A stretch of DNA of 64,000 nt from Prostheceraeus crozeri. Lineage: Eukaryota > Platyhelminthes > Polycladida > Euryleptidae. The stretch is taken from NCBI GenBank assembly GCA_907163375.1, contig CAJQUW010001706.1, positions 1-64,000 of the forward strand. The letters are read 5' to 3'. Below are positions 24,567 through 36,213 of the stretch, in pieces (position 1 is the first letter of the stretch; every line of letters starts with the position of its first letter). Below the pieces are notes generated by a model. That model was not told the origin of the DNA. It did no database searches and saw only the letters and a list, made by a program, of their open reading frames with translations. The position numbers were made by a program, and so were the translations under genes.

Positions 24567-24946
24567 GTAATCAGACCGACGGTTTGCATAGATGTTTTCA
24601 AGTCATGTTGCGCGAATATTTCTGAACACTTTTTGTGTAGAAATGATGTAAAGTGATTTTTGAAGGATATTTGAGGAACACCGGAGTTTCAATTTTTACC
24701 AATATATCAAAAATTATTTATTAAAAAATAATTTTTGTTTTGATCAAAAATCGTAATCAGACCGACGGTGTTTTGCAGTTGCTTGTATGAATTCTTATCA
24801 CTTGCAAGATCTATAATTCAGGGCAATTAAGCAATGAATGATTGTGTTCACAAAAGTGTAAATTATCATTTGTCAAATAGCTTCAGTTATTCATAATTCT
24901 TCGATAATACCAAAACCTGTAATTAGACCGGCATCGGTCTGATTGC
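24567..24946 (+). repeat. Diverged repeats headed by GTAATCAGACCGACGGT
   Basis: The 17-mer GTAATCAGACCGACGGT occurs exactly at 24567-24583 and 24753-24769. A changed version at 24919-24946 is an inverted double (AATTAGACCG, gcat, CGGTCTGATT). Each is followed by a TTGCA word within about 10 bp. The spacing (186 and about 166 bp) suggests an old tandem array. Confidence 0.6.
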
Positions 24947-25324
24947 ATAACTTATAATTTCTATGCATATTCTCTACAATGAAGCTTGAAATATATAACC
25001 AGATCTATTGCACAATCTCTATAACAAATAACACGATCATGGTGGTTCCATGATCGATGAATGTGCGTCAGATCACTGCTGTTACATTGTTGCTCATTCA
25101 GACCATGATTCATTGCAAACAGTTAATTGTTGTAGGAGTAAGATATCTATGCTGTCTGGACATTCCAGCTAACGAGTTTGCTGTGATCATAGAAATTGAC
25201 AACAATAAAACCTCTAGAATGGAAATTAAGCTTCATGCAATGCACAATAACGGCAGATAAATCGCACGCATTTTCACTTAGATGCACCTGCCAACGTCTG
25301 TATCATTGGGTTAGAATCAGTCAC

Positions 25325-25404
25325 ATGAGTAAATCGAAGCTTTTAATTGGTTCTTCATGCCCCAATGAGTAAATCGAAGCTTTTAATTGGTTCTTCATGC
25401 CCCA
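25325..25404 (+). repeat. Perfect 2 x 40-bp tandem duplication
   Basis: The unit starts ATGAGTAAATCGAAGC and ends TTCTTCATGCCCCA. The two copies are identical, so the duplication is recent or is an assembly artefact. Confidence 0.95.
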
Positions 25405-26286
25405 ACTTAGTTCCCCCGGATGTGCCGCGACCTTGAGTCAATTTCCATTCTAGCGAACTTCAGATAAACAGTTTATTTCTATGGCTGTGATAATTGATTT
25501 ATTTTACGTGTCGAGGAAACTATCAACATTTCATTCGACATTCTACGTGAGTTACGTGCCCATAGATTGCGTTTACATCAACAATTATGCTTGAAGATGT
25601 TCTGAAAAGAGAGCGTAATCAACGGTACACAAAGAGGCAAAAGTTTGTCAACTCCAATTAACGGATCAACCAATTCTACAAATGAATTCCAGTCTGCATG
25701 TCTGTCAGTAAGAACGAAGCAAGTCGCTCCACATTATCAGATCTTTTAAGATAAAGACTTAGATATTTTTCGGTGCGGGCAGGCCTAGGCATTTTGTTTT
25801 TGCAGTAGCTTTGTTGAAATGAAGATTTTCATCAACGTCTTTGTTTAAGAACTTTTCATTTTCTTATAATGAAATCTTTCATCATGTTCTAGTTTATCAC
25901 AAGTGATAGCTATTGCACTCTAGGATTCGTCGAGACCGGCCAAAGTCGGGGATTTGCACGATTTCAGCACCCTGTCACACTTTAACATTTTGATCAACCA
26001 TCTAGAAAATTTAATACATAGAGCGTTTCAATCTATTAATCTTCTTGTCAACACTGCCATTCATTCTGTAAAAAGAGCTGCTGATAGAACGCCAAGCTAG
26101 TGTCCTTATAACGTAAACCATTGATAATAATTATTCGATTTCCATGGCTACGAATATAAAACATGCTACGACTATAAAATATGCTGTGCACATTAATTAA
26201 CACACATTTATCTGGACTGTCGAATTCAAAGTCATAGTTGATGGCTTTGCACAAGAGATTCATTAGCATTGAAGCAAAAAAAGCAA
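25405..26286. other. Non-coding stretch, nothing recognised
   Basis: No gene, RNA or element end supported. Confidence 0.35.
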
Positions 26287-26351
26287 AAAGACAGCTGCCT
26301 CTATTAGGCCGAACGTTCTAAACATTCGGCCTACTAGAGGGAGCTGTCTTT
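26287..26351. repeat. 27-bp stem hairpin with 11-nt loop
   Basis: The arms are 26287-26313 (AAAGACAGCTGCCTCTATTA...) and 26325-26351. They differ from perfect complementarity at two positions and are separated by CGTTCTAAACA. A-runs on the left and T-runs on the right extend the stem by several more pairs. It could be a tiny foldback element or a hairpin RNA. Nothing in the sequence decides between them. Confidence 0.85.
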
Positions 26352-27019
26352 TTTTTTGCCTCACAGAATTCAAAGTCGTCTGCTATTTTGGTAGATTTAG
26401 GGGCAATAATATTGTCCACAATAACACATATCCATTATATATCTGATGCATAATTATTTCAATATTTTTGATTTTCAAGACCGAAGTAATGAAAGCAAAC
26501 ACTTTGAATGAAAGTGATCAAGAAGCGGTTACTTCCAACTCAATTGGAACGCACTTGGGTGGTTGCAAGATATAACAGAAAACTATCCGGTGATGCATGG
26601 GCGCACAAGTCAATTCTATTAAAGTAAACATGATTACATCCTGCTGGTTTCAGAAAATACAGATGGTCTCCACCACGCGATGAAATGATATATTGCTTCA
26701 GGTGTTCTAGCAGTCATATGATCCTCTCACGTTTTGATACAAGAGGATACTATGTATGTAACAGCGTTTTACTGAATACGGCAAATTAATCAAGTTGTGT
26801 TGGGCGTTGTGCACCTGTTTATGTTTAATCTGTTTAATCTGTATGCTTTTTCTGTCAGTCTTTTGAATATAATATGATGAAAGTATTGATATCATGCTTG
26901 TTCTTTTTGCGGAAATTGCATAAATTGTTGAGGTCTGATTAAGTAAATACTTTTGATGACATAGAAAACTATTCAATAATCTACAAAAGTATGGCGATGT
27001 AAAAAGACAGACAGCATTA

Positions 27020-27056
27020 TAATCATACCGACGGCAATTGTAATCAGACCGACGGT
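27020..27056 (+). repeat. Further copies of the GACCGACGG motif
   Basis: ATAATCATACCGACGG at 27020-27035, followed after a few bases by TAATCAGACCGACGGT at 27041-27056, in the same orientation as the 24.6-kb group. Confidence 0.6.
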
Positions 27057-27227
27057 CAAACTTACGAAAATCAATGAAATTGAACAATGGTGTGGTTCTC
27101 GTATAGAAATTCCTAATATACACCTAACATTACCCCATTATAGAAGTCACCATCAAAAATTAATGACTTGAACTTTTGGACCAAAAATGGCGCGTATTAA
27201 ATGAGTTTGCTATTGTTCAATTAAGCA

Positions 27228-27290
27228 AATTAGGGGCCTTCGAAGCTTCGAGATTCGATTCGATTCAATATTGCGATTCGAGAAAAATTC
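27228..27290 (+). repeat. Putative transposon end rich in GATTCGATTCGATTC
   Basis: AATTAGGG..CTTCGAAGCTTCGAG is followed by GATTCGATTCGATTC. The same series occurs in reverse complement at 54697-54760, ending in CCCTAATTT. A weaker inverse candidate is at 29484-29540. This looks like the terminal repeat of a DNA element family. The full element was not delimited. Confidence 0.45.
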
Positions 27291-28218
27291 AAATGGTTCG
27301 CGTCGATTGGTCAAATATCATTTCAGCTGGTTTAATTGACAGCCTCCTCCCATTCGTTAGTGCCTGAAAGCAACATTGCAATGTGCTTGAGATGCTGGAT
27401 TTTCACTGATAGTGGCTAACAGCGTCGGTTGCTGAACTGCGTCATACTTACTCTGTGCTGCATGTTGCTCAGATCAGGGCTTCGGATTCGGTCGATCTGT
27501 CTGACCGAGCCTGATATACTTCACAGTCAACAATTGATTTAAAGCAGAATTGTAAATGGCTTATTGGCAGGTTCGTGAGCTTTTATCTTACAGGGCTATA
27601 ATACATTATTTTCAGACTGTATTTTGTCAGGACTCTTAGGCCCAATACGTGGCTTGCTGTAAAACAGTGAATAATAGGCGCACTACATATCCTGAAGCAC
27701 GAACTCCCGGTAAAAGCAGGCCATGACGTAAGGCAGCAAAGCTCTAACAAGATATCTAATATATAAGAAAAGATTGCTTTATCCATCAGTTCTCTTAAGT
27801 TTTTCTCTTTGTGTAAATGCTCGGACCACCCCTTAGATCATCTCGTTCCGTCACAGTTATCGTCTACCGGTCATCACCTTATTCCCTGTTGCTCGACAGA
27901 GCGACGATTGAACTTGTTCTTCCCATACATGTGCATATTATCCACGTCATGAACGCAGAATATTCACTCTGCGATAATAGCTCTTGTGCCTTGCATGATG
28001 GTACCGAATTTGACCTTTGTCATTCACAAGCCTTCTTTGACATGATGCTTCCTGCAATATTTTTCTTTGATTTTGCATTTGTGTATTTATGTGATTTCCA
28101 TTTATTGAGAATAAACGCCTACTTATTATTATCATTATGCCATCCGATCCTTCGACAGTGTTCCTCAAATGACTTCTCTTAATGAGTTTTTGCACTTAAC
28201 TTGTATAACTTTTAGTAG

Positions 28219-28363
28219 GGTCAAATCTCAACCAGAAAAAAACTAGTAAGCGCACCAAATTTCTATCATCGCTTTAAGACTGAGATATTTGCTCATTTTT
28301 AGTGTTAGACTAATTCGGTGCGCTGACCAGATTCTCCTTCCTGTTGAGATTTGGACTATGGCG
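28219..28363. repeat. Small foldback element
   Basis: TCAAATCTCAACC...GCGCACC on the left is inverted as GGTGCGC...GTTGAGATTTGG on the right, with about 60 bp between the inner arms. Part of the right arm recurs loosely at 54079-54117 (CTGACCAGATT..GAGATTTGG). Confidence 0.5.
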
Positions 28364-29592
28364 GATAGAGGCGAAATGTTCCTCAATCCTGTGTCATCTA
28401 TACGGTACATCTCAGCTAGCGCAAAGTTTAAATGAATTTAAATACAAAATATGACCTATTGTAGATTTGCGGTCTTTGATCTACAGATTTTCCAATAGGC
28501 TACGGCTAGCTACTAGATTTCCTTTCGCAAACTGATCGGTCCAAAACTTCAATAGGTGGTATCAAAGCGCTCAAAGTCTTCTCTAATTCTTTGCTTGTAT
28601 GTGCTTGAGTGAAAATTTAGGTAGAAGTCTGCATCTATTATTTAATAATTGCTTTGAATGCGACCTGAATAACTTAGATAATCAATACGGACAGCGATGA
28701 CATGGGAAATTGTAGACATCAATAGATTGCTGCCAAAATTCCATTATTGTTTTCTAATCAGAAAATTGCGATAAAAATTGTAGAATCCACTGATTGCTTC
28801 TTCATGAGAAATGATGTTTCCCAGGCTCAGGATTTAAGTACACGGAAGATTGATGGAAGTTGCATTTCCTGTTCCGCGTGAGATTCAAGGAACTTTGTTC
28901 TGTAAACTTGAGGTCATAAACCTAGTCCCTATCATCAAGCTACCTATACGGGAACCTTGGCAAAGCAATGTCAACCAGCAGCTCAAGACATGTCGTCAAA
29001 TCAACATCCATATAGCTTATGTTCTAGCCTCAAAATTTATTCGAAATAGGTTCTAGTTACAAAGCGTAGATACTATATTTTTTGAACAACATGCATGAAA
29101 GTTAACAAGCAAAATTTGAAAAAGTGATAAAACTGTATAAATCTTGAAAAGAAAGAAGTAGGCTAGAAGAAAAAAGGTCAAGGAAAAGTCATGACTGATC
29201 GTTCGATCTCAGATCGGCCTACAGAGGCAGCATTTCTCTTGATGACGGAATGTACAGAGCGTGTCAGATTCCAATTTTCTCAGAAAAATAGAAGCACTTT
29301 ACTTTGACTGCTTATTTCTTTATGAGTGCCAAGGTGTCACTGCATCTTTCAATAACCAAGTAAATGGCATAATTACTAGGTTTAATTCGATAGCCCCAAT
29401 TTTCAAAGGCTATCGGTGTAGCTGACTCAGTAAATCGTAAACAGAAATAAACTAAAGCAGGTCTGCGGTATGTAATTTTTCTATGATTCGACTCGATTCG
29501 CGAACCACGACTCGAATTTGCAGTTTCGGAGGTCTCTAAAACAATTGCAAGCACAGAAATAGATTCTTCTGCGCGCGCTTCGGTTTCCTAGA

Positions 29593-30115
29593 AAGGAAGA
29601 ATTGTATGCAACCTTAATGTCGAAATGGCACATTACAGAATTAGACAACTTGCTCCTTCTCGAATGGATAATTCGTGTATCACTTGCTATTGGAAATGGC
29701 AAACAATAAGCTGTCAGCAGAGGACAGTAGAGCCAGTGAGAGATGCGTGCGTGCTGTAATATCACTTCGCACACACCAAAACACACATCCCTGTCTTGGC
29801 TTCGATTCAATGTATGCACTATACAGTGAGCAATGCCGAGGAGAGGATGTGAATCATGAAGTGAAATAATTATCGTGCGCCTGCTGCTTTCTTTAATAAT
29901 GATCGGAAGGGCCAACATTATGGAGAAAACCTGTGCGCAATGATCTGAAGTCTTCGAATCTGAAGGAATTTTGGTAATCGAAGCACTTTGCTGGAGCTCA
30001 CATTAATCCGCAAGCGACGCACAACTTTTTTTCCTATCTCTGTAAGGTATCAGGAATTCCTTCTTGCCCAGTTAATAGGTTCCTCCATGTGCCGTCAATT
30101 TCGTATTAATCACAC
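29593..30115 (+). repeat. Dispersed repeat family 1, copy at 29.6 kb
   Basis: The portion 29870-30115 matches the reverse complement of 63560-63785 closely (CAATGATCTGAA, CTTCGAATCTGAAG, CCGCAAGCGACGCA). The left end matches 61170-61205 (AGAAAGGAAG..GAAATGGCACA). About 200 bp between the two parts differ from the other copies. Overlapping open frames here (29481-29918 minus, 29675-29869 plus) derive from the repeat and are not taken as genes. Confidence 0.65.
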
Positions 30116-30937
30116 TTCTGGCAAACGGAAGCAGATAAGCAAAATATTTAATTCTGTGACGACAAGTAAACATTTATTCCACACAACTGAAATGTGTTTG
30201 ATTGCAAGCCAAGCTCTTCTTAAATTCTAAATTGCAGATACATCTATATCTACAATCTAGATTACATCAACAAGTGCATGTCCATAAAATCAATTGAATT
30301 CTTTATAACGAACTGTTTTGATCTGTCATTCTCAAAAGGTGCATAAGCGTTAACAATTAAGCCTTGATACATGTTAGATTATATACATTAATTTGCTCTT
30401 TATTTTGATATGCCAGTATAGAGCACAAATTGCAGTTGCGTATCCCACTGGTATAGTGTAAAACTAATATCTAAAATAATAGTAAGAGCGACAATAATAA
30501 CTGTCTAGAGTAGGCCTATTGAGAAATATAGTTAAGCGCAAGAACTGGATTGCAGACTTTTACATCTTGTTTCGTTTTATTCGTGTTACAAATGCAGGAT
30601 ACGTAGACCCAAGATGTTAATGACATGCTCCACTTGGATTATTAAACACGTATGATAAATTGTATTCCTTTGCAATGTTAAACTATGTATTTTACAATTA
30701 TTGCCTTGTGCACAATATACTCCTAGTCATTGATGATTGTGATAATTCAACATTAGCACCTGAGTCTGAATTTTCGAACAAACTTGTAAAAAATGTATAC
30801 TTCATTAAATAAGGTCGCCAATAGTGAATAAATGCTCACTGCGAATAATGGGCACGCGGCACGAAACTTTCTATTCATAAAGCTTTTAATTCTCTTCTTC
30901 TTAGGTGAAACTTTAGACACAAATCTGAGATGATTTC
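30116..30937. other. Non-coding stretch, nothing recognised
   Basis: AT-rich, no supportable feature. Confidence 0.35.
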
Positions 30938-31822
30938 AATTCAGGCTAGAGTGCTGCCTCAATCTCCGTCAGGAAGTCAAAAAAGCAAAATTACAAGTTA
31001 GGGGAAATTTTCAAAATGTGCAGTGGTGCATATGGTATCACCATGCAGCATGTCAAGGCCGCCCATCTTTTAGCCCAAATTTCGGATATCAAGTGAGCTA
31101 TGATAACATCATTAATGTCTCTAGAGAGTGCATTAAGTAGATAGCATTAAGTCCTACCATTTATTACCTTATAGACTATATCTCCAACTGATTTTATCAT
31201 ACCTCATGCTTCGTGCTATGTAGCAACTGCATGCACATATTGTAGCATTATATCATGGGTTTTTAGGGCAGTAATATCAGACATAGGCGAGGCTGCGTCC
31301 ATGATATAATGCTATTGTATGTAACACTTGAGAAGTCTATGAATATTGCATTTATTGATCACTGTTAGTAACAGATAATGGAGCGATGAAGAAATTTTTG
31401 ATTGAATTTTATTGAATTCTATGAAAGTTTGCTCTCTTAATAGATGATAATTCATGAAAAGTTTGAAAATCTATGAATGTTTGCAAGTGTGAATAGATTT
31501 GAAATTCAGATTTCTATCTAAAAATGATTTGAAATATCCATTCACCAATTCATTCATTAATGGATTCTGAAACTGGAGTGACGAACGACTGTTCATGGCT
31601 ATCTGGTGCGGTGAGAATTCTATGTGAAATTGGCGGGCGTATAATGGTGCATTATATACCCTCCAATGCCAGGCAATAATGCATTTCAAACTCATTTCAA
31701 TAGTTTCTATGACCTCCAAAGCCATCGAGAGTGAAATACAATGAAAATTTCCCCTAGCTTGTAAATTTGCATTTTTAATTTCCTGACGAAGATTGAGGCT
31801 GCATCCTAACCTCAATTGAAAC
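30938..31822. mobile_element. Inverted-arm element of Penelope-like type, no coding part left
   Basis: Left arm 30938-31016 and right arm 31738-31822 are inverted copies (shared GAAATTTTC, GGAA.T..AAAAA and GCCTCAATCT). The arm end carries the same CTTCCTGACG/GAAACCGGTT signature as the Penelope-like element at 22.5 kb. The interior contains a separate short hairpin at 31243-31314 but no RT text. I infer a noncoding derivative of the same class. Confidence 0.55.
31243..31314. repeat. Foldback with perfect 16-bp arms
   Basis: TAGCATTATATCATGG at 31243-31258 and its exact inverse at 31299-31314, with 40 nt between them. It is probably a small TIR element within the 30.9-31.8-kb region. Confidence 0.8.
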
Positions 31823-31830
31823 CGGTTGAT
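31781..31830 (+). ncRNA. Hammerhead-like ribozyme motif, best-preserved copy
   Basis: CTGACGA at 31783-31789, then a stem ATTGAGG (31792-31798)/CCTCAAT (31810-31816) that is fully complementary, then GAAA at 31818-31821, then CCGGTT. Two nucleotides (A31790, G31791) sit between the core and the stem, and T31817 closes it. Order and core boxes fit a small hammerhead of the Penelope-associated kind. Stem III would be only the self-complementary ACCGGT, as in forms thought to act as dimers. The other arm has CTGACGG instead. Confidence 0.45.
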
Positions 31831-33366
31831 GACCATTTATAACTGCAATTAAATATATTTGAGAAGAAGTTGACCGTTTACAACTAGAACACCTATTTGA
31901 ATCGAATATCGATGCGTCTTTGAGAACTGTTTTTAATTAGAGATTCAAAAAAGTGAGCAATTTAATTGATACTTTACGACACGTGTGATGCTATGCGAAG
32001 TTTCACCGTATTGTTCTATTCACTTTTCACCACATGTTAGTTGAAGCGTTTCAAAGTCGATTTTGGATTATCAGAAACACGTAATTTTAGTCATCAACCG
32101 TTTCGATGATCATCATACATCTAAAATAGAAATTGAAACAAAGGAGACTTCAGAAACAGCAGATATGTCATTCTATTTATATTTGAATGACCAAATCTAT
32201 TAGCTACTAAAACAGTTCGGTTTGACTACCTCGAAGATATAGATAATGTAAAGCGCGATAATAAATATACAAAACAAGATGCGTTTGACTGAGATATCAG
32301 GTTGTTGTGAGCACCATTTCCCCTGAAACTTTCCCTGTATCTGAGAAAACATCAGATTCATATTGAAGTCATCTATTTTGAATCTTCTGTTTACATACAT
32401 CATCATTGACATTCACATGAAAATGTGTTTCAGCAATGCTTTTTACAGGTTAATTCAGATTTCAAATCGATTTCATAGATATAAGCATTTAGTTCTGAAT
32501 GACATTTAAATTTATTTAATATCTTCAGAGATCATGAACAGAGATCCAATCATTTACAAAGGTGATCAAATTTTCTCGTCAATTTTGCACTCGATGAAAA
32601 CATTTGAACTCCAGCCATGCTGCTAGCATGATTATCATTCACGGTTGGAAAAATAATTTGCAGTTTTATTCATATTTCAAGGTAACAATCAAGTAATTGA
32701 ATTGGTCATTCACTAGTGAGCTAAAATCATGACCCGGCAAAGTTCACAACCAGATACCACCTGGCCTGGTCCACAGATTATTCTCCAAAACTTAAGTATG
32801 TTTTACTCATGAAGTTATAACCATACTTAGAACCCACTCGATCTGTTCCAGCAGGGCCCCGCTGTCTTCCGAATGTGATAGCACCTCAGAAAATCAGCAC
32901 ATGGGTCGATTATGCGAATGCGTTGAATTCCAAATGCTTTAATGATTGTGCGCTCGATCGTAAATGATAATCAAACAGATCGGCGTCCGAAATTACAACA
33001 GCAAACAGCTAATTTCAATTATAATCCAAAATCGGACTTTAATAGAGTGCACGTTCTTTGAAGAACACAAATTGTCTAGCATTAAGATGTTCAACTTTGT
33101 TTTGGCATTTTAATATTGTGGAGATTTGTGGAGATTGTGGATATTTAGTTTTGTAATGAATTTCTTGAATATTTGTCAGCGCTTTGCAGTGCGCCCTCGT
33201 GATTTTGAGAAATTGTTGCTATGAGACTCAGTGCTTGATATGCGGCCTTGAGTAAACAAATCATTTTCCAACCGCTAATTAACATGATCTCATCACATGG
33301 AAAAATTGAAAACAGATAGATTTAGCAGGATATTAACCGTTTATCTGCTTTCTGGACTGATCATCA
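31831..33366. other. Non-coding stretch 3' of the adenosine-receptor-like exon
   Basis: On the minus strand this is downstream of the GPCR stop codon, so part of it should be that gene's 3' untranslated region. AATAAA-type signals occur on the minus strand (for example near 32664). I cannot place the true end. Confidence 0.4.
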
Positions 33367-34005
33367 TCATGACATCATCATGGGCCGGTCCTCCTCGATC
33401 GTATTTTCCAAAGATCTGCCAGATGACATGGGCGGCGGATGACAACAGTGTGATTGGTCCATTATATCCAAGTCTACCGTGTTGATGCTGGATTCCCGAC
33501 AGCGAATTATGTGCGACCCCTCACATCTCCTCTGCCCTCGTGTATCCTCTAGCGATCCTCCAAACCAATTCGTTGTACGTGCACGTAGCAGGAGAGCATT
33601 TCTGGGTGAAGAATCATCACGGTGGCAACACTTTTCACAAGAGTTGGCTATGGGCTTATGACGAGTCGTTTGACCATTCTCTGTCCCAAATAAAGAAGCG
33701 TTTGTGTCACGACGTCTTCGAACGGCCTGAAAACGCTTCATAGCGCACCCGTAGACGAGAGGATCGACTGCAGAGTTGGCGTGAGAAAGAACAATGGTGA
33801 AGAGCAGCAGCCATGTGGGAACCGGTGTACAGGAGCTGCAAAAGAAATTATACGTGTTGATGGCGTACAAGGGCGTCCATGAGATCACAAACAGGCCCAC
33901 AATGAGGGCTACTGTCTTTGCAGTCTTCACATGACGCAGGCGAGAGGGACGATTCTGACCACATGTAGCGCAACAGGTTGACTGACCGGGGCGAGGAGGT
34001 GATAG
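33367..34005 (-). CDS. Adenosine-receptor-like GPCR, last coding exon (TM6 to C-terminus)
   Basis: This exon encodes 212 residues plus a stop. A pyrimidine-rich tract ending TTCTGCAG lies directly upstream at 34006-34018, so the exon starts at 34005 in phase 0 with LSPPRPGQ. TM6 is VALIVGLFVISWTPL, followed by YAINTYNFFC. TM7 is TWLLLFTIVLSHANSAV, followed by DPLVY and GCAMKRFQ. Compared with known adenosine receptors it keeps the TM6 tryptophan, the asparagine three residues before the NFFC motif, the CxxC pair of the third extracellular loop (FCSSC), and the Ser-His pair in LSHANS. These are ligand contacts in adenosine receptors. NPxxY is replaced by DPLVY. The C-tail of about 130 residues is long and has CEKCC and SHCCHPPP, which are possible palmitoylation sites. 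TM1-TM5 must lie upstream beyond 34006 and were not found. I infer a G-protein-coupled adenosine receptor at the plasma membrane. Confidence 0.88.
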   Translation of the reverse strand, partial: LSPPRPGQSTCCATCGQNRPSRLRHVKTAKTVALIVGLFVISWTPLYAINTYNFFCSSCTPVPTWLLLFTIVLSHANSAVDPLVYGCAMKRFQAVRRRRDTNASLFGTENGQTTRHKPIANSCEKCCHRDDSSPRNALLLRARTTNWFGGSLEDTRGQRRCEGSHIIRCRESSINTVDLDIMDQSHCCHPPPMSSGRSLENTIEEDRPMMMS

Positions 34006-34030
34006 CTGCAGAAAGGAATGAAAAGTTAAG
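34006..34030 (-). promoter_or_regulatory. 3' splice site of the GPCR last exon
   Basis: On the minus strand, TTTTCATTCCTTTCTGCAG precedes CTATCACC. A polypyrimidine tract and AG in phase 0 sit where the reading frame loses similarity to the receptor. This decides the exon start. The open frame upstream (MHLSTVLKII...) is intron sequence. Confidence 0.8.
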
Positions 34031-36213
34031 TTAATGATTTTCAAGACAGTAGAGAGGTGCATGCATAAAGAGATTGATTGAAGCTAGAGTTTAAATGTCA
34101 TTCTTTTTTATGTTGTAGAGCAAAAATGTGTTTTTTGTCTCTAGCATTTTATTATTTGCTCTTTTACTGCAGCATTGTACATCGCCATTCGCTTCCATTA
34201 ATTTGAACAACCTAAGATACATCGACAGCTTCATATCGTCACATATTGCGCGATCATGTCGTCATCTTATAGAGGAATGATACCCTGGAACAATCGCAAT
34301 AACGCTGAGGAGACTGCATATTTCACTCATTGACTGGTGTTGCGACTTGCAATTTCCTACTCTTTTTTCCAGTGTCTTGTAAAATTGATGGCAACTGATT
34401 TTCATCCCGGTTCTTTCAAATCATGAAGTGTAATGTATAGAGATTTAGAGATAATGTTGCAAAACACGTCAATATTTTGCATATGTTTTGTTACAAACTT
34501 TTGTAATACATTATAATGCCATCATCAAGGCATGTCTTCAGAACGTTGCGTGAATGGATAGTTATTGCTCTCACCATCAAAAGATACTTGGGAAGGCCGC
34601 TAATTTGTCGCCGAAGCTAATATTCTCTGGTGAGCAGAAGCATATCTTGGGATGTCAGTATTTGGAAAAATATACAAATAATAGAAACCAAAAGTATTTT
34701 GAACCAAAAATTTTATATCAAGCTTGATTTTCTAACTTTGTTTGATATAATAATTTTCAGGATATTCAGGAGTAAGTATACAAAAAAGGTAGGACATGAC
34801 AAAGCTTTCATTTATCATCATCTACACGGACTTTAATTTTCCTTCTCGATAAGTATAGTAAAATGATTAAAGCCACATTGAGTTTTTTTTAAGTACTGAC
34901 TGATCAACATTTTTAAGAACTGGTTACAACAGCATTGTATTTGTAAACATGTGGATTGGAGAACATCTTCAGTCCTTATCAAAAACTGCTTCAATTAATT
35001 ATTCAAATTAGTAATAATTATGTTCTGTTGTAGATGACTCCTGTGCTGATTTTCATCATTGTGGGAGGATGTTTTCTGTATATGTATGTACATACTCGCA
35101 TTTCCCAATGTCTTGAACATTTTTATGACAACTGATTGCATCATTGACTTAGATGCAAACCGAACGCAACATACTCGCAAATCTGGAAAGTATCTATACC
35201 ATATCAGACGTGTCATTGATTTCTTGCAAATCATTAATAGAAAATAAAGAAGACAGTGAAATCCAGAATCTGCTTATTTCAGGGCTGAGATATCACGTTC
35301 CATTTGAGAGCAGATTTATTAATATCATTATAACTCTGAAAACTTCATGAACAATTAAAAAGTAAGTTATTGTATCATATCATTGCTTAATTTGCCCAAG
35401 ATTAAGCAATATGCCGCGGGCTTGTGTATGACAGGAACTGCAACACATCCACAAACCACATGCGGCAGCAAGATCTATAGATCTGATTGTCTACTGAAGC
35501 TGTGGGTCTCCCCTGGAATTCCAATGAAAACCCAACACTGACGACATGTTTCTGAAATCCTATATCTGTTTTTCTTATGATAGATTTTTATTTCAAAAGC
35601 AACCTGCATTTTTCAATGAGTGGACACTGCAGTTGCGCATTTCAATACAACAACTGTCTTGCTATCTTCAGAAGCAATGACAAATCCATCAGACAATCTG
35701 TCAGTGTCATCAGAAAATGATGTGTATGGGAATTTCCAACTATCCATTATCAATTGGATTCCAAGCAGGTTGCAAGAAACAAACTTGATTGAAAATGCGC
35801 AAATTTTTGAGACATTGTAACATCGCAGACAAATTTCCAGAAAAATACATGTACGATTAAGTGAGGATCGAAAAGTGTAATGTTACTTGAACTTAGAAGA
35901 ACGTGAGATGACTGCGTGACATTATAAGTATGAAATATTTAGTTCATGTAAAGGCAAGATCTGCTGGAAAATCATGTGGCATGTTGCTAGGAAACAGTGG
36001 CAACTTTTCATGGTCTTTACTTTGAATCTTTAGTGTTTTTAGGAACCAAAAAACGATTTCACATAAGAAAATGTAAAACCAAGAGGCAATCACAATGATG
36101 TTTTCATATCAAACATCGAATTATCATGCTTCAGAGTTTTGTAATAGCTCAATAGCAACATATAATTTAAGTTCGACGCCGACTGGGCCTACATGTTTTT
36201 GTGTAATGTACAT
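34031..36213. other. Probable intron of the GPCR gene; nothing else recognised
   Basis: AT-rich. None of the short minus-strand open frames shows TM1-TM5 motifs of a class A receptor, so the next upstream exon is farther away or unrecognised. Confidence 0.4.

Noticed and set aside
26707-27123. 138-codon minus-strand open frame
   Set aside because: Composition is that of AT-rich noncoding DNA, no domain is recognised, and it contains copies of the GACCGACGG repeat motif.
27817-28182. 121-codon plus-strand open frame with hydrophobic C-terminal half
   Set aside because: An 82-codon frame overlaps on the other strand. There is no recognisable family and no splice or promoter support.
29481-29918. 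145-codon minus-strand open frame
   Set aside because: It lies in a copy of dispersed repeat family 1, antisense to the frame shared by other copies.
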